The notes under the pieces are model-generated. The model saw nothing but the letters and a program-made list of their open reading frames with translations. It ran no database searches and was not told the DNA's origin. From JBGPIK01 sp041484845 (GTDB taxonomy: Bacteria > Desulfobacterota > Binatia > UBA9968), in NCBI GenBank assembly GCA_041484845.1, contig JBGPIK010000018.1, positions 1 through 34,915 of the forward strand: a stretch of DNA of 34,915 bases. The letters run 5' to 3'. Position numbers and translations under genes: made by a program. Below are positions 8,180-15,623 of this stretch, piece by piece (the stretch's first letter is position 1; the number at the start of each line of letters is the position of its first letter).

Positions 8180-8967
8180 CGGTCGCGGAGTATCTCGGCT
8201 CGGAGTTCCTCTTCCCATGCGCGGCTGCCATCCTCTTCCCACTGACAACCGAGGTCGCGGATCTCACCGGAACGGCTAAATAAAGGAAACTCGGCCAAAG
8301 CCTTACGGAGAACCGCCGAATTTTGTTGGCGACTATGCGGCGGTCCAAATGTGCGACCCACCGGATGGTCGACAAAAACGGCACGCGGCGGTTTAACCTT
8401 TTCTATTATATCGAGCGCGGTGCCAATGACCAGCGTGGGAATCCCGTAGCCTTCGATCACGTGAGCGACGAGACCGACGGTCTCATGGCAGAACGGTCAA
8501 TAGGGTACGAGCAAGGCCAGGTCAACCGCGGCCCTTTGAAGTTCTCTTGCTAGGGCTGGCGCCAGATCGCTTTCGATTTCTTTGTGACACCGCAGGCCTC
8601 CCATGAACGAAAGGTGGGCGGGGGAAACGCTTGCGACGGCGCCCTCTCGGGCAAGCCCGGCCAAAGCTGTTCGCGGAAAAACGATTTCCGGGTCCTGGCG
8701 CGGGACCCTCCCGATTCCGGAACGATGATCGATGACGATCTCGCCGGCAGCGGGATCGGAAGGCACCAGTCGATAACTTAGATCCTCTTTCGGAGCGAAA
8801 TGCTGCTGGTCGGCGAGGCGCAGCGCCGCACTGCTCAGGAGCGCCAGGCGCGATTCGCTCAGGGGCTTTTTCATGAGACACCACGCCAACTTAGACGGCG
8901 GAACCGGAATGCGCGGGGGCTTCGGCGCCGACGCTTGCGCCATGACGGGAAGGTACTCAAAGGCCAT
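8176..8967 (-). CDS. GrdB-like selenoprotein (glycine/sarcosine/betaine reductase selenoprotein B family), Sec at UGA
   Basis: One 263-residue coding region interrupted in frame by TGA at 8499-8497. Upstream (156 residues) reads MAFEYLPVMAQ, KPLSESRLALLSSAALRL, SYRLVPSDPAAGEIVIDH and SFMGGLRCHKEIESDLAP. Downstream continues without a frame change as PFCHETVGLVAHVIEGYGIP, then VKPPRAVFVDHPVGRTFG. Together they match the short GrdB-related family, in which this exact place carries U-x-x-C or C-x-x-C. UGA therefore encodes Sec157, paired with Cys160. A bacterial SECIS-like hairpin lies at the expected distance after the UGA. The reaction is unknown; homology suggests a selenol redox or reductive-cleavage role. 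The start at 8967 has only a distant AGGGA. A nonsense-mutated pseudogene is the alternative, but both halves look intact. Confidence 0.85.
8470..8484 (-). promoter_or_regulatory. Bacterial SECIS-like hairpin
   Basis: On the coding (minus) strand GAGACC-GUC-GGUCUC forms a perfect 6-bp stem with a 3-nt loop that begins with G. The loop starts 18 nt after the UGA. Bacterial SECIS elements are known to lie just 3' of the UGA inside the coding region, with a G in the first two loop positions, for SelB binding. Both features fit here. Confidence 0.72.
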
Positions 8968-9110
8968 CGGTTGAAAGTGATTCCCTATGGTGTATCAGCG
9001 ACTATTCGTTGTGACCAATCTCATTCAGACTGAAGGGTTGCTACCACAGAAACGCCTCGAAGGCTACTTTAACCTGGTATTTTTGCTTGCGCAAAAATTG
9101 GCTTTTTTTA

Positions 9111-9139
9111 TTGACAATAGTCGTGTTATGACTTATAAG
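9111..9139 (+). promoter_or_regulatory. Sigma-70-type promoter P1 of first outer-membrane paralogue
   Basis: TTGACA (9111-9116), exactly 17 bp, then TATAAG (9134-9139). This is a near-consensus housekeeping promoter upstream of the gene at 9231. Confidence 0.75.
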
Positions 9140-9154
9140 CACGTGTTATAGCGA

Positions 9155-9183
9155 TTGACATTGCCATGCGTGTTTTGTATTAA
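9155..9183 (+). promoter_or_regulatory. Sigma-70-type promoter P2 of first outer-membrane paralogue
   Basis: TTGACA (9155-9160), 17 bp, then TATTAA (9178-9183), 44 bp downstream of P1. The two promoters are in tandem, so the gene is probably well expressed. The equivalent P2 region in front of the second paralogue has lost its -35 box. Confidence 0.75.
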
Positions 9184-9191
9184 ATTGCGGT

Positions 9192-9249
9192 GTCAGAACG
9201 CGATTTGTGGAGGAGACAAGGGAGGGATCAATGAAAATAACCATGGGTG
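9192..9249 (+). repeat. Duplicated leader plus start region, copy 1
   Basis: These 58 bp, beginning GTCAGAACGCGATTTG and running through the ribosome site and first six codons, are identical to 10364-10421 in front of the second paralogue. Flanking sequence is clearly diverged, so the leader is either recently homogenised or under strong selection. Confidence 0.9.
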
Positions 9250-10130
9250 TTTTGATTGTGGTGGCTAGCTTGATTTTTGTACTTCCATCGAAGGCAAATT
9301 CGGCTAATCTCGAATGGCTTGGGATTTTTTCTGCGCTCGGCGGAGCGGAAAGAGAGAGTATACCTGAGAAAATCCCAACTTCCGGGTTGCCCAATGAATC
9401 GAACTTGGGCAAGACGGGTGCCAGGGGTGAGCTGCAGGCTCTCGGCGTGATTCCCATCGGTCCTTTTGGAGTTCAAGCTTCCTTCCAATACGTTGGGGGG
9501 AAGGGTAGCCGATTAGGCACAACGTTCGGGCCGCTTTACGATTTCACAGCCGGGAAGGTCGGTTTATTTGCGACCTATCAGCATCGGAGTTTTGGGGATG
9601 CAAACCTGTGGTGGATCGAACCCGCCTTGGATTGGTACCTTCCCAACATAAACCTGAATCTTCGTTACATTCAACCGCTTTCGTCACCTCAAACAAGCGG
9701 GTCTCGTTTTTGTGGCGCTGATGACACGTGTGTGGTTAAACAAATAGCCGTCAACAGATTGCAGGCGACAGCGAGCTATTTTCCGCCCGATTTCCTCTCC
9801 TTGGGCAAAAATAATTTAGAGCTAACAGGGGGCGTGCAGGTCAATTCCTTCGTTGGACCACGGGTGCGTGGCGCTGGTGTTGGACCGGTATTCGGCATAT
9901 CCATGATGCCTGCGCAGAACGTTGAGTTTACGCTTATTAAGGGAACCGTGGACAACAGGTCGCGCTTTGAGCTTCAGTCGGGGATTCGACTTTTTTTTGG
10001 CAAGTCTATGCCTTCGACATCTCCCGCGAACAGCCCGTCCCTAATGGAACTGCGTCGGAAGTATATGGAAGCGAGTCCGTATCCGACATCGGGATACACG
10101 GGCTTCCGCTCCAGCGACCGGCGCTTCTGA
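9231..10130 (+). CDS. Outer-membrane beta-barrel-like protein, tandem paralogue A
   Basis: A 299-residue exported protein with a signal peptide of about 24 residues ending KANSANLEW. The body is rich in Gly/aromatic alternating strands (VQASFQYVGGKGSRLGTTFG, GLFATYQHRSFG, NINLNLRYIQPL), as in outer-membrane barrels. It ends with a conserved tail, LRRKYMEASPYP, beyond the last strand RFELQSGIRLFFG. GGGAGGG lies before the ATG at 9231; the frame is open a little upstream but that part is leader. I recognise no named family. The tandem paralogue at 10403-11323 shares the leader, the signal peptide and most strands. The two promoters and the strong terminator suggest an abundant monocistronic message. 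Confidence 0.78.
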   Translation: MKITMGVLIVVASLIFVLPSKANSANLEWLGIFSALGGAERESIPEKIPTSGLPNESNLGKTGARGELQALGVIPIGPFGVQASFQYVGGKGSRLGTTFGPLYDFTAGKVGLFATYQHRSFGDANLWWIEPALDWYLPNINLNLRYIQPLSSPQTSGSRFCGADDTCVVKQIAVNRLQATASYFPPDFLSLGKNNLELTGGVQVNSFVGPRVRGAGVGPVFGISMMPAQNVEFTLIKGTVDNRSRFELQSGIRLFFGKSMPSTSPANSPSLMELRRKYMEASPYPTSGYTGFRSSDRRF

Positions 10131-10153
10131 GTCGTCTTTCTCGAACAGACAGG

Positions 10154-10184
10154 AAAGGGGGAGAGAAATCTCCCCCTTTTTTTT
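10154..10184 (+). terminator. Intrinsic terminator after paralogue A
   Basis: AAAGGGGGAGA and TCTCCCCCTTT form an 11-bp stem around a GAAA loop, followed by a run of T. It sits 23 bp after the stop codon. Confidence 0.93.
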
Positions 10185-10286
10185 GCGCCAGATATGTTTG
10201 ACAACGTGGAGAGACAAGTCCTTTGCCCAATTTTATGGAGCGCAGGTTGGTTAGCTCATCGGTCTTAAAAAAGACGCATTTTTTGT

Positions 10287-10315
10287 TTGACAGCAACTTC
10301 TTGATAAATTATAAC
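10287..10315 (+). promoter_or_regulatory. Sigma-70-type promoter of second outer-membrane paralogue
   Basis: TTGACA (10287-10292), 17 bp, then TATAAC (10310-10315). It matches P1 of the first paralogue in type and in its distance from the duplicated leader. Confidence 0.75.
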
Positions 10316-10363
10316 CAAGGCGTGGTAATCAAATTGCCATACGCGTTTGTGTCAAATTTCGGC

Positions 10364-10421
10364 GTCAGAACGCGATTTGTGGAGGAGACAAGGGAGGGAT
10401 CAATGAAAATAACCATGGGTG
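10364..10421 (+). repeat. Duplicated leader plus start region, copy 2
   Basis: Identical over 58 bp to 9192-9249. It includes the GGAGGAG and GGGAGGG purine tracts, the ATG at 10403 and the first six codons. Confidence 0.9.
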
Positions 10422-11323
10422 CGCTTATCGTGGTGGCTAGCTTGATTTTCGTGCTTCCACCAAAGGCCAACTCAGCTAATTTAGAGTGGCTCGGAATAGT
10501 GTCAGGCTTTGGCGGTGCGGAGAGAGAGACGATTTTAGGTCCGACTCAACTGGGAGGGTGCGGTTCTGGCGGATGCTTTTCAGTGCCAAGACAAACTGGG
10601 ATCGGGCAAATGGGTGGCAGAGGCACGGCTCAGGCATTGGGAGTGATTCCTCTGATGGGGCCACTGGGCGCACAGGCTTCGTTTCAATACACCGGTGGCG
10701 CGGGTAGCCGGTTCGGTACCACTTTCGGGCCTCTCTATGACTTTACTGCTGGTAAAGTAGGTTTGTTTGGGACGTTTCAGCATCGCAGCAGTCATGGGGA
10801 AAACTATTGGTGGTTGGAACCAGCCCTCGATTACTACATGGGGGATATTAATCTTAGCCTACGCTACATCCAGCCGCTGTCTAGCGTTCAGGATAGGCTT
10901 GTAAGGGTTGTAAATGATGGCAATCTCGTCATTCAACGCAACATGGCGATAAATCGGCTTCAGGCGACCGCCAGCTATTTCCCGCCCGATTTTTTGTCGA
11001 TCGGTAAAGATAATTTTGAAGTGACCGGTGGCGTGCAGGTCAACTCTTTCGCTGGGCCGCGAGTTAATGGCGCTGGCGTCGGCCCGGTATTTGGATTATC
11101 CATCGCACCGGCACAGAACGTGGAATTTACACTGATCAAAGGAACGGTCGATAATAGATCCCGTTTTGATATTCAGTCGGGAGTTCGCATATTCTTTGGT
11201 AGTGGGTCGCCATCAACATCGCCCGCGAAGAGCCCCTCTCTAAAAGAGCTACGTCGGAAATACATGGAGGCGAGTCCGTATCCGGTATCCGGCCACTCGG
11301 CTTATCGTAGGGGTACTAGTTGA
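10403..11323 (+). CDS. Outer-membrane beta-barrel-like protein, tandem paralogue B
   Basis: A 306-residue paralogue of the protein at 9231-10130. The signal peptide differs at only a few positions (VASLIFVLPPKANSANLEW), and the strands line up throughout (AQASFQYTGG, FGPLYDFTAGKVGLFGTFQH, NRLQATASYFPPDFLS, VEFTLIKGTVDNRSRFD). The largest difference is a loop near residue 40, where B has a Gly/Cys-rich insert (GGCGSGGCFS) absent from A. The tail LRRKYMEASPYP is shared. The frame is open back to 10223, but the duplicated leader and ribosome site fix the start at 10403. Function is unknown; the loop differences suggest divergent surface loops on a common barrel (inference). Confidence 0.78.
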   Translation: MKITMGALIVVASLIFVLPPKANSANLEWLGIVSGFGGAERETILGPTQLGGCGSGGCFSVPRQTGIGQMGGRGTAQALGVIPLMGPLGAQASFQYTGGAGSRFGTTFGPLYDFTAGKVGLFGTFQHRSSHGENYWWLEPALDYYMGDINLSLRYIQPLSSVQDRLVRVVNDGNLVIQRNMAINRLQATASYFPPDFLSIGKDNFEVTGGVQVNSFAGPRVNGAGVGPVFGLSIAPAQNVEFTLIKGTVDNRSRFDIQSGVRIFFGSGSPSTSPAKSPSLKELRRKYMEASPYPVSGHSAYRRGTS

Positions 11324-11349
11324 GAAAGAATTTGTCGTTGGTTGAAACC

Positions 11350-11384
11350 AAGGGCGGGGAGGACATCTCTCCGCCCTTTTTTTT
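11350..11384 (+). terminator. Intrinsic terminator after paralogue B
   Basis: AAGGGCGG pairs with CCGCCCTT, with partial pairing of the inner bases, followed by a T-run. It sits 27 bp after the stop. Confidence 0.9.
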
Positions 11385-11789
11385 GGCGCCAAGCACGTTA
11401 GACAGCTTGGAGATGAAAGTGCTCTATCCAACCTGATGAAGGTGAAGGAATTAGCCGAAGCGCAAGGGCGTCATCGTGAGGGGAAGTCTAGAGGAAGCAT
11501 GAAATAAAATCGCGAGCGGATGAGCTGGAACCGGATTAGAGGTATGAGTCTCGGGCAAGCCGGCATAAGGGTATAGTAGCTGCGGCGACAGCAAAGGCCC
11601 CAACCATGATCGGAAGCAGTCTCCCGCAGATATCTCCATGGTCGTGCGCCAGACAATCAGATTTGTCTGACCTTACGGGAGGCAGATCGAACGAAGCCCG
11701 GCATGAACCCCTGGATCGGCGAAGCATACATCGAGTGACGCCCTGCACATGGACTTAAATCATGGAACCGCCGTGCGGAAGGGGGCAGC
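11385..11789. other. Non-coding stretch between paralogue B and a third-copy remnant
   Basis: I see no intact gene in these 405 bp; short frames on both strands lack ribosome sites. A small hairpin (CAGACAA...TTGTCTG) lies near 11652-11671. The segment near 11764-11778 (GGAACCGCCGTGCGG) recalls the 5' half of group II intron domain V, so the region may include a decayed intron or other insertion. That is weak, from-memory resemblance only. Confidence 0.3.
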
Positions 11790-11885
11790 AGCCCGACGCT
11801 CAAGGATCTGCGCGTCGTAAGTATTAAGTTTATGGAAGCGAGTGTTTACCCGCGGTCTGCTTTCACTGGGATAAGTTTCCAATGA
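11790..11885 (+). pseudogene. 3' remnant of a third outer-membrane paralogue
   Basis: The frame from 11790 reads SPTLKDLR, a short divergent insert, then KFMEASVYPRSAFTG and a stop at 11883-11885. This parallels the tails SPSLKELRRKYMEASPYP and SPSLMELRRKYMEASPYP of the two upstream paralogues. The rest of the barrel is missing. A strong terminator follows at the same relative place as in the intact copies. I read it as the end of a third tandem copy whose body was deleted or replaced. Confidence 0.72.
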
Positions 11886-11917
11886 ATAAGACGCCAGCTT
11901 AGAATAGCATCCAGAGG

Positions 11918-11947
11918 AACGGGGGGAGCCAGGCTCCCCCCGTTTTT
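11918..11947 (+). terminator. Intrinsic terminator after third-copy remnant
   Basis: AACGGGGGGAGCC-A-GGCTCCCCCCGTT is a perfect 13-bp stem followed by T's. It is kept although the gene in front is decayed. Confidence 0.9.
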
Positions 11948-11963
11948 ATTTATCGTTGTCTCT

Positions 11964-13994
11964 CTATTCGAGAAAGGGACTGGGCTCGGGAGCCGGCATA
12001 TTTCTCTCTGGTCCAACACGACTGGCCCTTTCCAGGGCCTCGCCGGCTTCTTTGTGCATGTAGAGTTTCTCGTACGCGCTTGCCAAACCGTGCCACAGAT
12101 CTGCGTCTCTTGGATTCCGTTTCACTCCGTCCTTATAGATCTTCACGGCGTCGGAGAGAAGATTCTGTTCAAGTAACAGAGTTCCCAAGCAGTCGTAGCC
12201 TCGCCGATCCTCAGGATCGATCTTTACCAGTTTGGCGCAGGCATCCGTGGCTTTAACAATCTCATCCTTGTCTAGATAGGCCATCGCAATGCCAAGATGG
12301 GCGTCCGTATAGTAGGGCATGGAGTTCAGTGCGGCCTCGTAATCAGCCAGGGCTTTGTCACTTTCACCGATCTTTCTGTAAAGTTCGCCGCGATAAAAAG
12401 AGGCATAAGGGGAGCGGGAGTCGAGCTTAAGCGCTGTCGCATAGTCAGCAAGAGCGTTCTCGTTCCTGTCTTGTCGATAGCTGAGGTAGCCCCTAAGGAT
12501 AAATGCGTGTGATAGCCTGGGGCTAATTTGGATGGCCTTGTCAAAAAACTGCCGGGCCCTTCCATATTCACCTTGAACAAGGTAATCAAGGCCAAGACTC
12601 ATGTAGGGTCGAGGATTTGTAGGGTCCTTGCTCATGACATCGCTCCACAGAGTCGATTCACTGCGCCAATCCCGGTTGCGAAGAATGGTGGCGAGCATGA
12701 GCGACATCAGAATGGCTGCCGCAATCGACCCATAGATAAACCAAAACCTCCGTTCCCTCGTCAATCCATTTTGGGAAAACGGGCGCCAAAGCCAAATCGC
12801 CGCTTGCAGGCTCGCCATGACGCAAACCACCGCGAGGCCGACATAGGCGGGATAGGCACGATAACCGACCACCGCGTCTTCCAGAGGGATAATACTCGCC
12901 TCCGGAAGAAGCGCGATAAAATACCAAAATAGAAACAGGCTGAAGAGCGGATGAGTCTTGCGAACGTACCATGAAAAGATCAGAAGGATGATCACTAAGC
13001 CGAGTGACATCAAGACGCGACTTTCCCACAGTGAGTGAGACCAGCCAAATCCGGCAAAGTCGATCATTAGAGGATGCGGCCACAAAAAAAGCCTGATGTA
13101 GTATACCCAAGCACGGAATTGTGTGAGCAGGTAAATATAGGGTGAGATTCTCGGCCCGCCTGCGGCGAATCGGCTAGTGACCATTCTGGGGAAAAGCACC
13201 ATTCGTAATGCTATGTAGGCCAGAGACAGGACTCCCAAAGGAACATATTTTTTAAGCCGTCCCGGCTCCGCCAGAAATAAATTGAACGGGTTGAGTGACC
13301 TGGGATTAAGAAATAGAAATTCGTAAATGAACAAGGTTGCGGGGAGAGTGACGGCGGTCGCCTTGCTCCCGATACCTAACGCGAATGAGACAAGGCCACC
13401 CAGATGCCAAAGGGGACTGCGTATTTTCTCCCAGCTGAATGGACCGCGCGCGTAGCAGTAGAAAGCGAGCAGATAAAAAAACGTTGCCAGAACTGAACTA
13501 CGGGCCCAGATGTAGTCGACGGCTTCGCTATTCGCTGTGTGGACGACAAACAAAACGGCTGAGAGCAGCGCCAGCAAGGCCGTAGACCCATGAAGCTCGC
13601 CTAGAATCTTCTCAGGGGCTTGTCGGCAGATTGCCGTTACGATGAGAAAAATCAAAAAGGCCGTGCCAATGTGGAACAGGAAGTTGAAGCTGCGAAAAAC
13701 TACCGGATTTAGCCCGCCTATGTAATAGTTGATCGCGTAAGTTATCTGTAGGATTGGGCGCCATTCCCGAGTCCGGCCCAAGCCAAAAGTAGTCGGATCT
13801 GTAAAGTAGGCCGGTATGTTTTTCAAGTTCCGTATGGCGGGATTTCGAACCACGCCAACGATGTCATCAAAATGGAAGCTATTCGGAAACGCATTGCCGA
13901 AAGCGATCAGGCTCATCGCGCATAGCAAGAACAGCGCGCAAATCTTAGGATAGTTCTGAAAAGCTTGCTTTATAAACATTCCGAGCGAAAACAC
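11964..13994 (-). CDS. Multi-pass membrane protein with C-terminal TPR repeats (TMTC-like / GT-C glycosyltransferase-like)
   Basis: A 676-residue protein. Roughly the first 430 residues hold many hydrophobic segments, starting near residue 18. Early on comes NSFHFDDIVGVVRN, an acidic pair in the first lumenal/periplasmic loop as in GT-C glycosyltransferases, then RPILQITYAINYYIGGLNP. From about residue 450 there are several TPR units (ANPRPYMSLGLDYLVQGEYG-like spacing; LSYRQDRNENALADYATAL; GELYRKIGESDKALADYEAAL). This layout matches TMTC-type O-mannosyltransferases and related bacterial proteins, so glycan transfer to proteins is a plausible role (inference). The start is a GTG at 13994; an ATG at 13979 is an alternative, and neither has a clear ribosome site. 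It is convergent with the outer-membrane genes. Confidence 0.8.
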   Translation of the reverse strand: MFSLGMFIKQAFQNYPKICALFLLCAMSLIAFGNAFPNSFHFDDIVGVVRNPAIRNLKNIPAYFTDPTTFGLGRTREWRPILQITYAINYYIGGLNPVVFRSFNFLFHIGTAFLIFLIVTAICRQAPEKILGELHGSTALLALLSAVLFVVHTANSEAVDYIWARSSVLATFFYLLAFYCYARGPFSWEKIRSPLWHLGGLVSFALGIGSKATAVTLPATLFIYEFLFLNPRSLNPFNLFLAEPGRLKKYVPLGVLSLAYIALRMVLFPRMVTSRFAAGGPRISPYIYLLTQFRAWVYYIRLFLWPHPLMIDFAGFGWSHSLWESRVLMSLGLVIILLIFSWYVRKTHPLFSLFLFWYFIALLPEASIIPLEDAVVGYRAYPAYVGLAVVCVMASLQAAIWLWRPFSQNGLTRERRFWFIYGSIAAAILMSLMLATILRNRDWRSESTLWSDVMSKDPTNPRPYMSLGLDYLVQGEYGRARQFFDKAIQISPRLSHAFILRGYLSYRQDRNENALADYATALKLDSRSPYASFYRGELYRKIGESDKALADYEAALNSMPYYTDAHLGIAMAYLDKDEIVKATDACAKLVKIDPEDRRGYDCLGTLLLEQNLLSDAVKIYKDGVKRNPRDADLWHGLASAYEKLYMHKEAGEALERASRVGPERNMPAPEPSPFLE

Positions 13995-14348
13995 CTCAGT
14001 TTGTCCCCCTAGTGTGTGAAGACCAAGCAGCTATATTGCCGCTCATTTCACCGCGAATGGGCGTGGCAACCACTCGGCACTACAATCGTCATGCCTTGCG
14101 GAATCCGACGCAATCGATGTGCACTAGGATAGCTGAGAAATTGGATGCCGTCACTAGCGCTAGCACCCATGGCGGCTCGCCCTGTGCTTGCATCGTATAA
14201 TACGTGTTTACCGAGGCCTTAGTTTCAAGCTTTGCATTTCTTTACGGTAAGCAATAACTAGGAATTGAAGGGCGTTATGGCTGAAGCAACGATCGGAGCT
14301 CGGGTCGTGTAGTATTGGCGCCGGTCATCTTAACTGGAGGAGCATAAT
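13995..14348. other. Intergenic region between divergent genes
   Basis: These 354 bp separate the minus-strand TPR protein from the plus-strand binding-protein remnant. A perfect TATAAT occurs at 14196-14201, but no good -35 lies 16-18 bp before it. A 62-codon frame at 14012 has no ribosome site and no recognisable content. I see no gene here. Confidence 0.5.
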
Positions 14349-14714
14349 ATGCATCAGGAAGGCCGCGTAGTCGTTCTTGTTGTTTTACTTATTCTTGTTT
14401 TTGGATTTGGCTCACCCGCCGGTGCGCAACTGCGAAAGATTAACATCGCTTACACGGCTACCAGCCCTTATCAAGCGGCCCTCATCATCACGAGGGATGC
14501 CGGCTTATTCCGCAAATACGGACTGGACGTCGTGTTGATCTTTACGGCAGGCGGATCTCTCGGCGTTCAAGCGATGTTGAGCGGTGATGTAGCCATGAAC
14601 CTATCGGATAGCGCCGCCTCAGTAAGAAGCAAGCTCTCAGGCGTCGATAATTTACATTTTGAATCCAAAATGGCCGCAGATGAAAGCTTGACAGCAAAGG
14701 TCGCGGGCGCATAG
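14349..14714 (+). pseudogene. Truncated NitT/TauT-type (SsuA/THI5-like) substrate-binding protein
   Basis: The first ~95 of 121 residues look like an intact binding protein: a signal peptide ending GSPAGAQL, then KINIAYTATSPYQAALIITRDAG, LFRKYGLDVVLIFTAGGS and VQAMLSGDVAMNLSDSAAS. Homologues are about 310-335 residues, and four full-length ones are in this window. Here the sequence turns into unrelated residues after SKLSGVD and stops. ACTGGAGGAGCATA gives it a good ribosome site, so it may still be translated, but without the second lobe it cannot bind ligand normally. It probably arose by a deletion that also removed the ATPase gene usually found in such cassettes (inference). Confidence 0.7.
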
Positions 14715-14806
14715 ATTCGTTCTTCCTTTAAAGAGGGGGGCCGGCTACGTCACAACCACGGGAAGATACGTCACTCGACCTAGTCTCAGTTGGCGAATCA
14801 CGCCCC

Positions 14807-15592
14807 TTGGCCGCCAGGCGCTGGTGGTGGCGCGTGCGCGACTTCGTTTCGCAGTGGCTGGGTCTCGTCGGTCTCCTCGCCTTTTTCCTCGCTTGGGAAT
14901 TGGCGACTCGCTTCGAGCTTTTGAATCCATTCTATTTTCCGCCTTTCAGCAAGATCGTTGCTAAAGGAATTGAGCTATTCGTTGATGGCACCATCTGGGA
15001 ACACTTGGTTTTTAGCTTGACCAATTTCTCAGCCGGATTTGCCATTGCCGTCGTCCTCGGCGTAGTCGCCGGGGTTCCGTTGGGTTGGTATAGAACGATC
15101 GCCAAAGCTTTTGACCCGCTCTTGTCCGGCATTTACGCCACGCCGCTGATCGCGCTGTTGCCTTTGATCATCATGCTCTTTGGCCTCGGTCCGATCTCGA
15201 AGATCATCATGACGATCCTCGCTGCCGTTTTTCCGATCTTGATCAATACCATGGTCGGCATCGCCAACACCGACCATCGGCTGATCACGATGGCGCGCGC
15301 GTTTGGTGCAAAGGACAGCACGGTTTTTCTTAAGGTCTCGGTACCGGGATCGTTGCCTTATATTGTGGCAGGCATGCGCGTAGCGCTGGGTCGCGCGCTG
15401 GTCTATATCGTCGTCGCGGAACAATACGGCGCCGCCATGGGTTTAGGCTACTTGAGTTCGCTCGCCGCGCAGCGCTTTCAAATGGCCGCGATGTTTGTTC
15501 CGATTGTTATCATCGCCTGTCTTGGCGCGGGACTGAATGAACTGTTGAAAGCCGTGGAAGGTCGCCTGGCTAAATGGAAGCCGCAAAAATAA
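14807..15592 (+). CDS. ABC transporter permease, SsuC/TauC (NitT/TauT) family
   Basis: A 261-residue inner-membrane permease with about six transmembrane segments. LLAFFLAWELATRF, PFYFPPFSKIVAKG and the EAA loop MARAFGAKDSTVFLKVSVPG are typical of SsuC/TauC. The coding frame clearly extends upstream of 14807 (PREDTSLDLVSVGESRP), but between the stop at 14729 and the TTG at 14807 there is no ATG, GTG or TTG. An ACG at 14747 sits at good distance from AGAGGGGGG and may be a mutated or unusual start. The TTG at 14807 is listed only because it is the first standard start. No ATPase gene is adjacent. Translation efficiency is therefore doubtful, although the body looks intact. Confidence 0.8.
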   Translation: MAARRWWWRVRDFVSQWLGLVGLLAFFLAWELATRFELLNPFYFPPFSKIVAKGIELFVDGTIWEHLVFSLTNFSAGFAIAVVLGVVAGVPLGWYRTIAKAFDPLLSGIYATPLIALLPLIIMLFGLGPISKIIMTILAAVFPILINTMVGIANTDHRLITMARAFGAKDSTVFLKVSVPGSLPYIVAGMRVALGRALVYIVVAEQYGAAMGLGYLSSLAAQRFQMAAMFVPIVIIACLGAGLNELLKAVEGRLAKWKPQK

Positions 15593-15623
15593 TTCGACGA
15601 GAGGGCAGAATTTGGAGGAAGCC

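Noticed and set aside
8497..8967. Reading the selenoprotein as two separate genes or a simple nonsense pseudogene
   Set aside because: Both halves are in one frame, the break is UGA rather than UAA or UAG, it falls in a U-x-x-C motif, a SECIS-like hairpin follows, and family landmarks continue on both sides. The downstream 'gene' has no start signal of its own.
14012..14200. 62-codon plus-strand frame between divergent genes
   Set aside because: No ribosome site, no domain, and typical length for chance frames at this GC.
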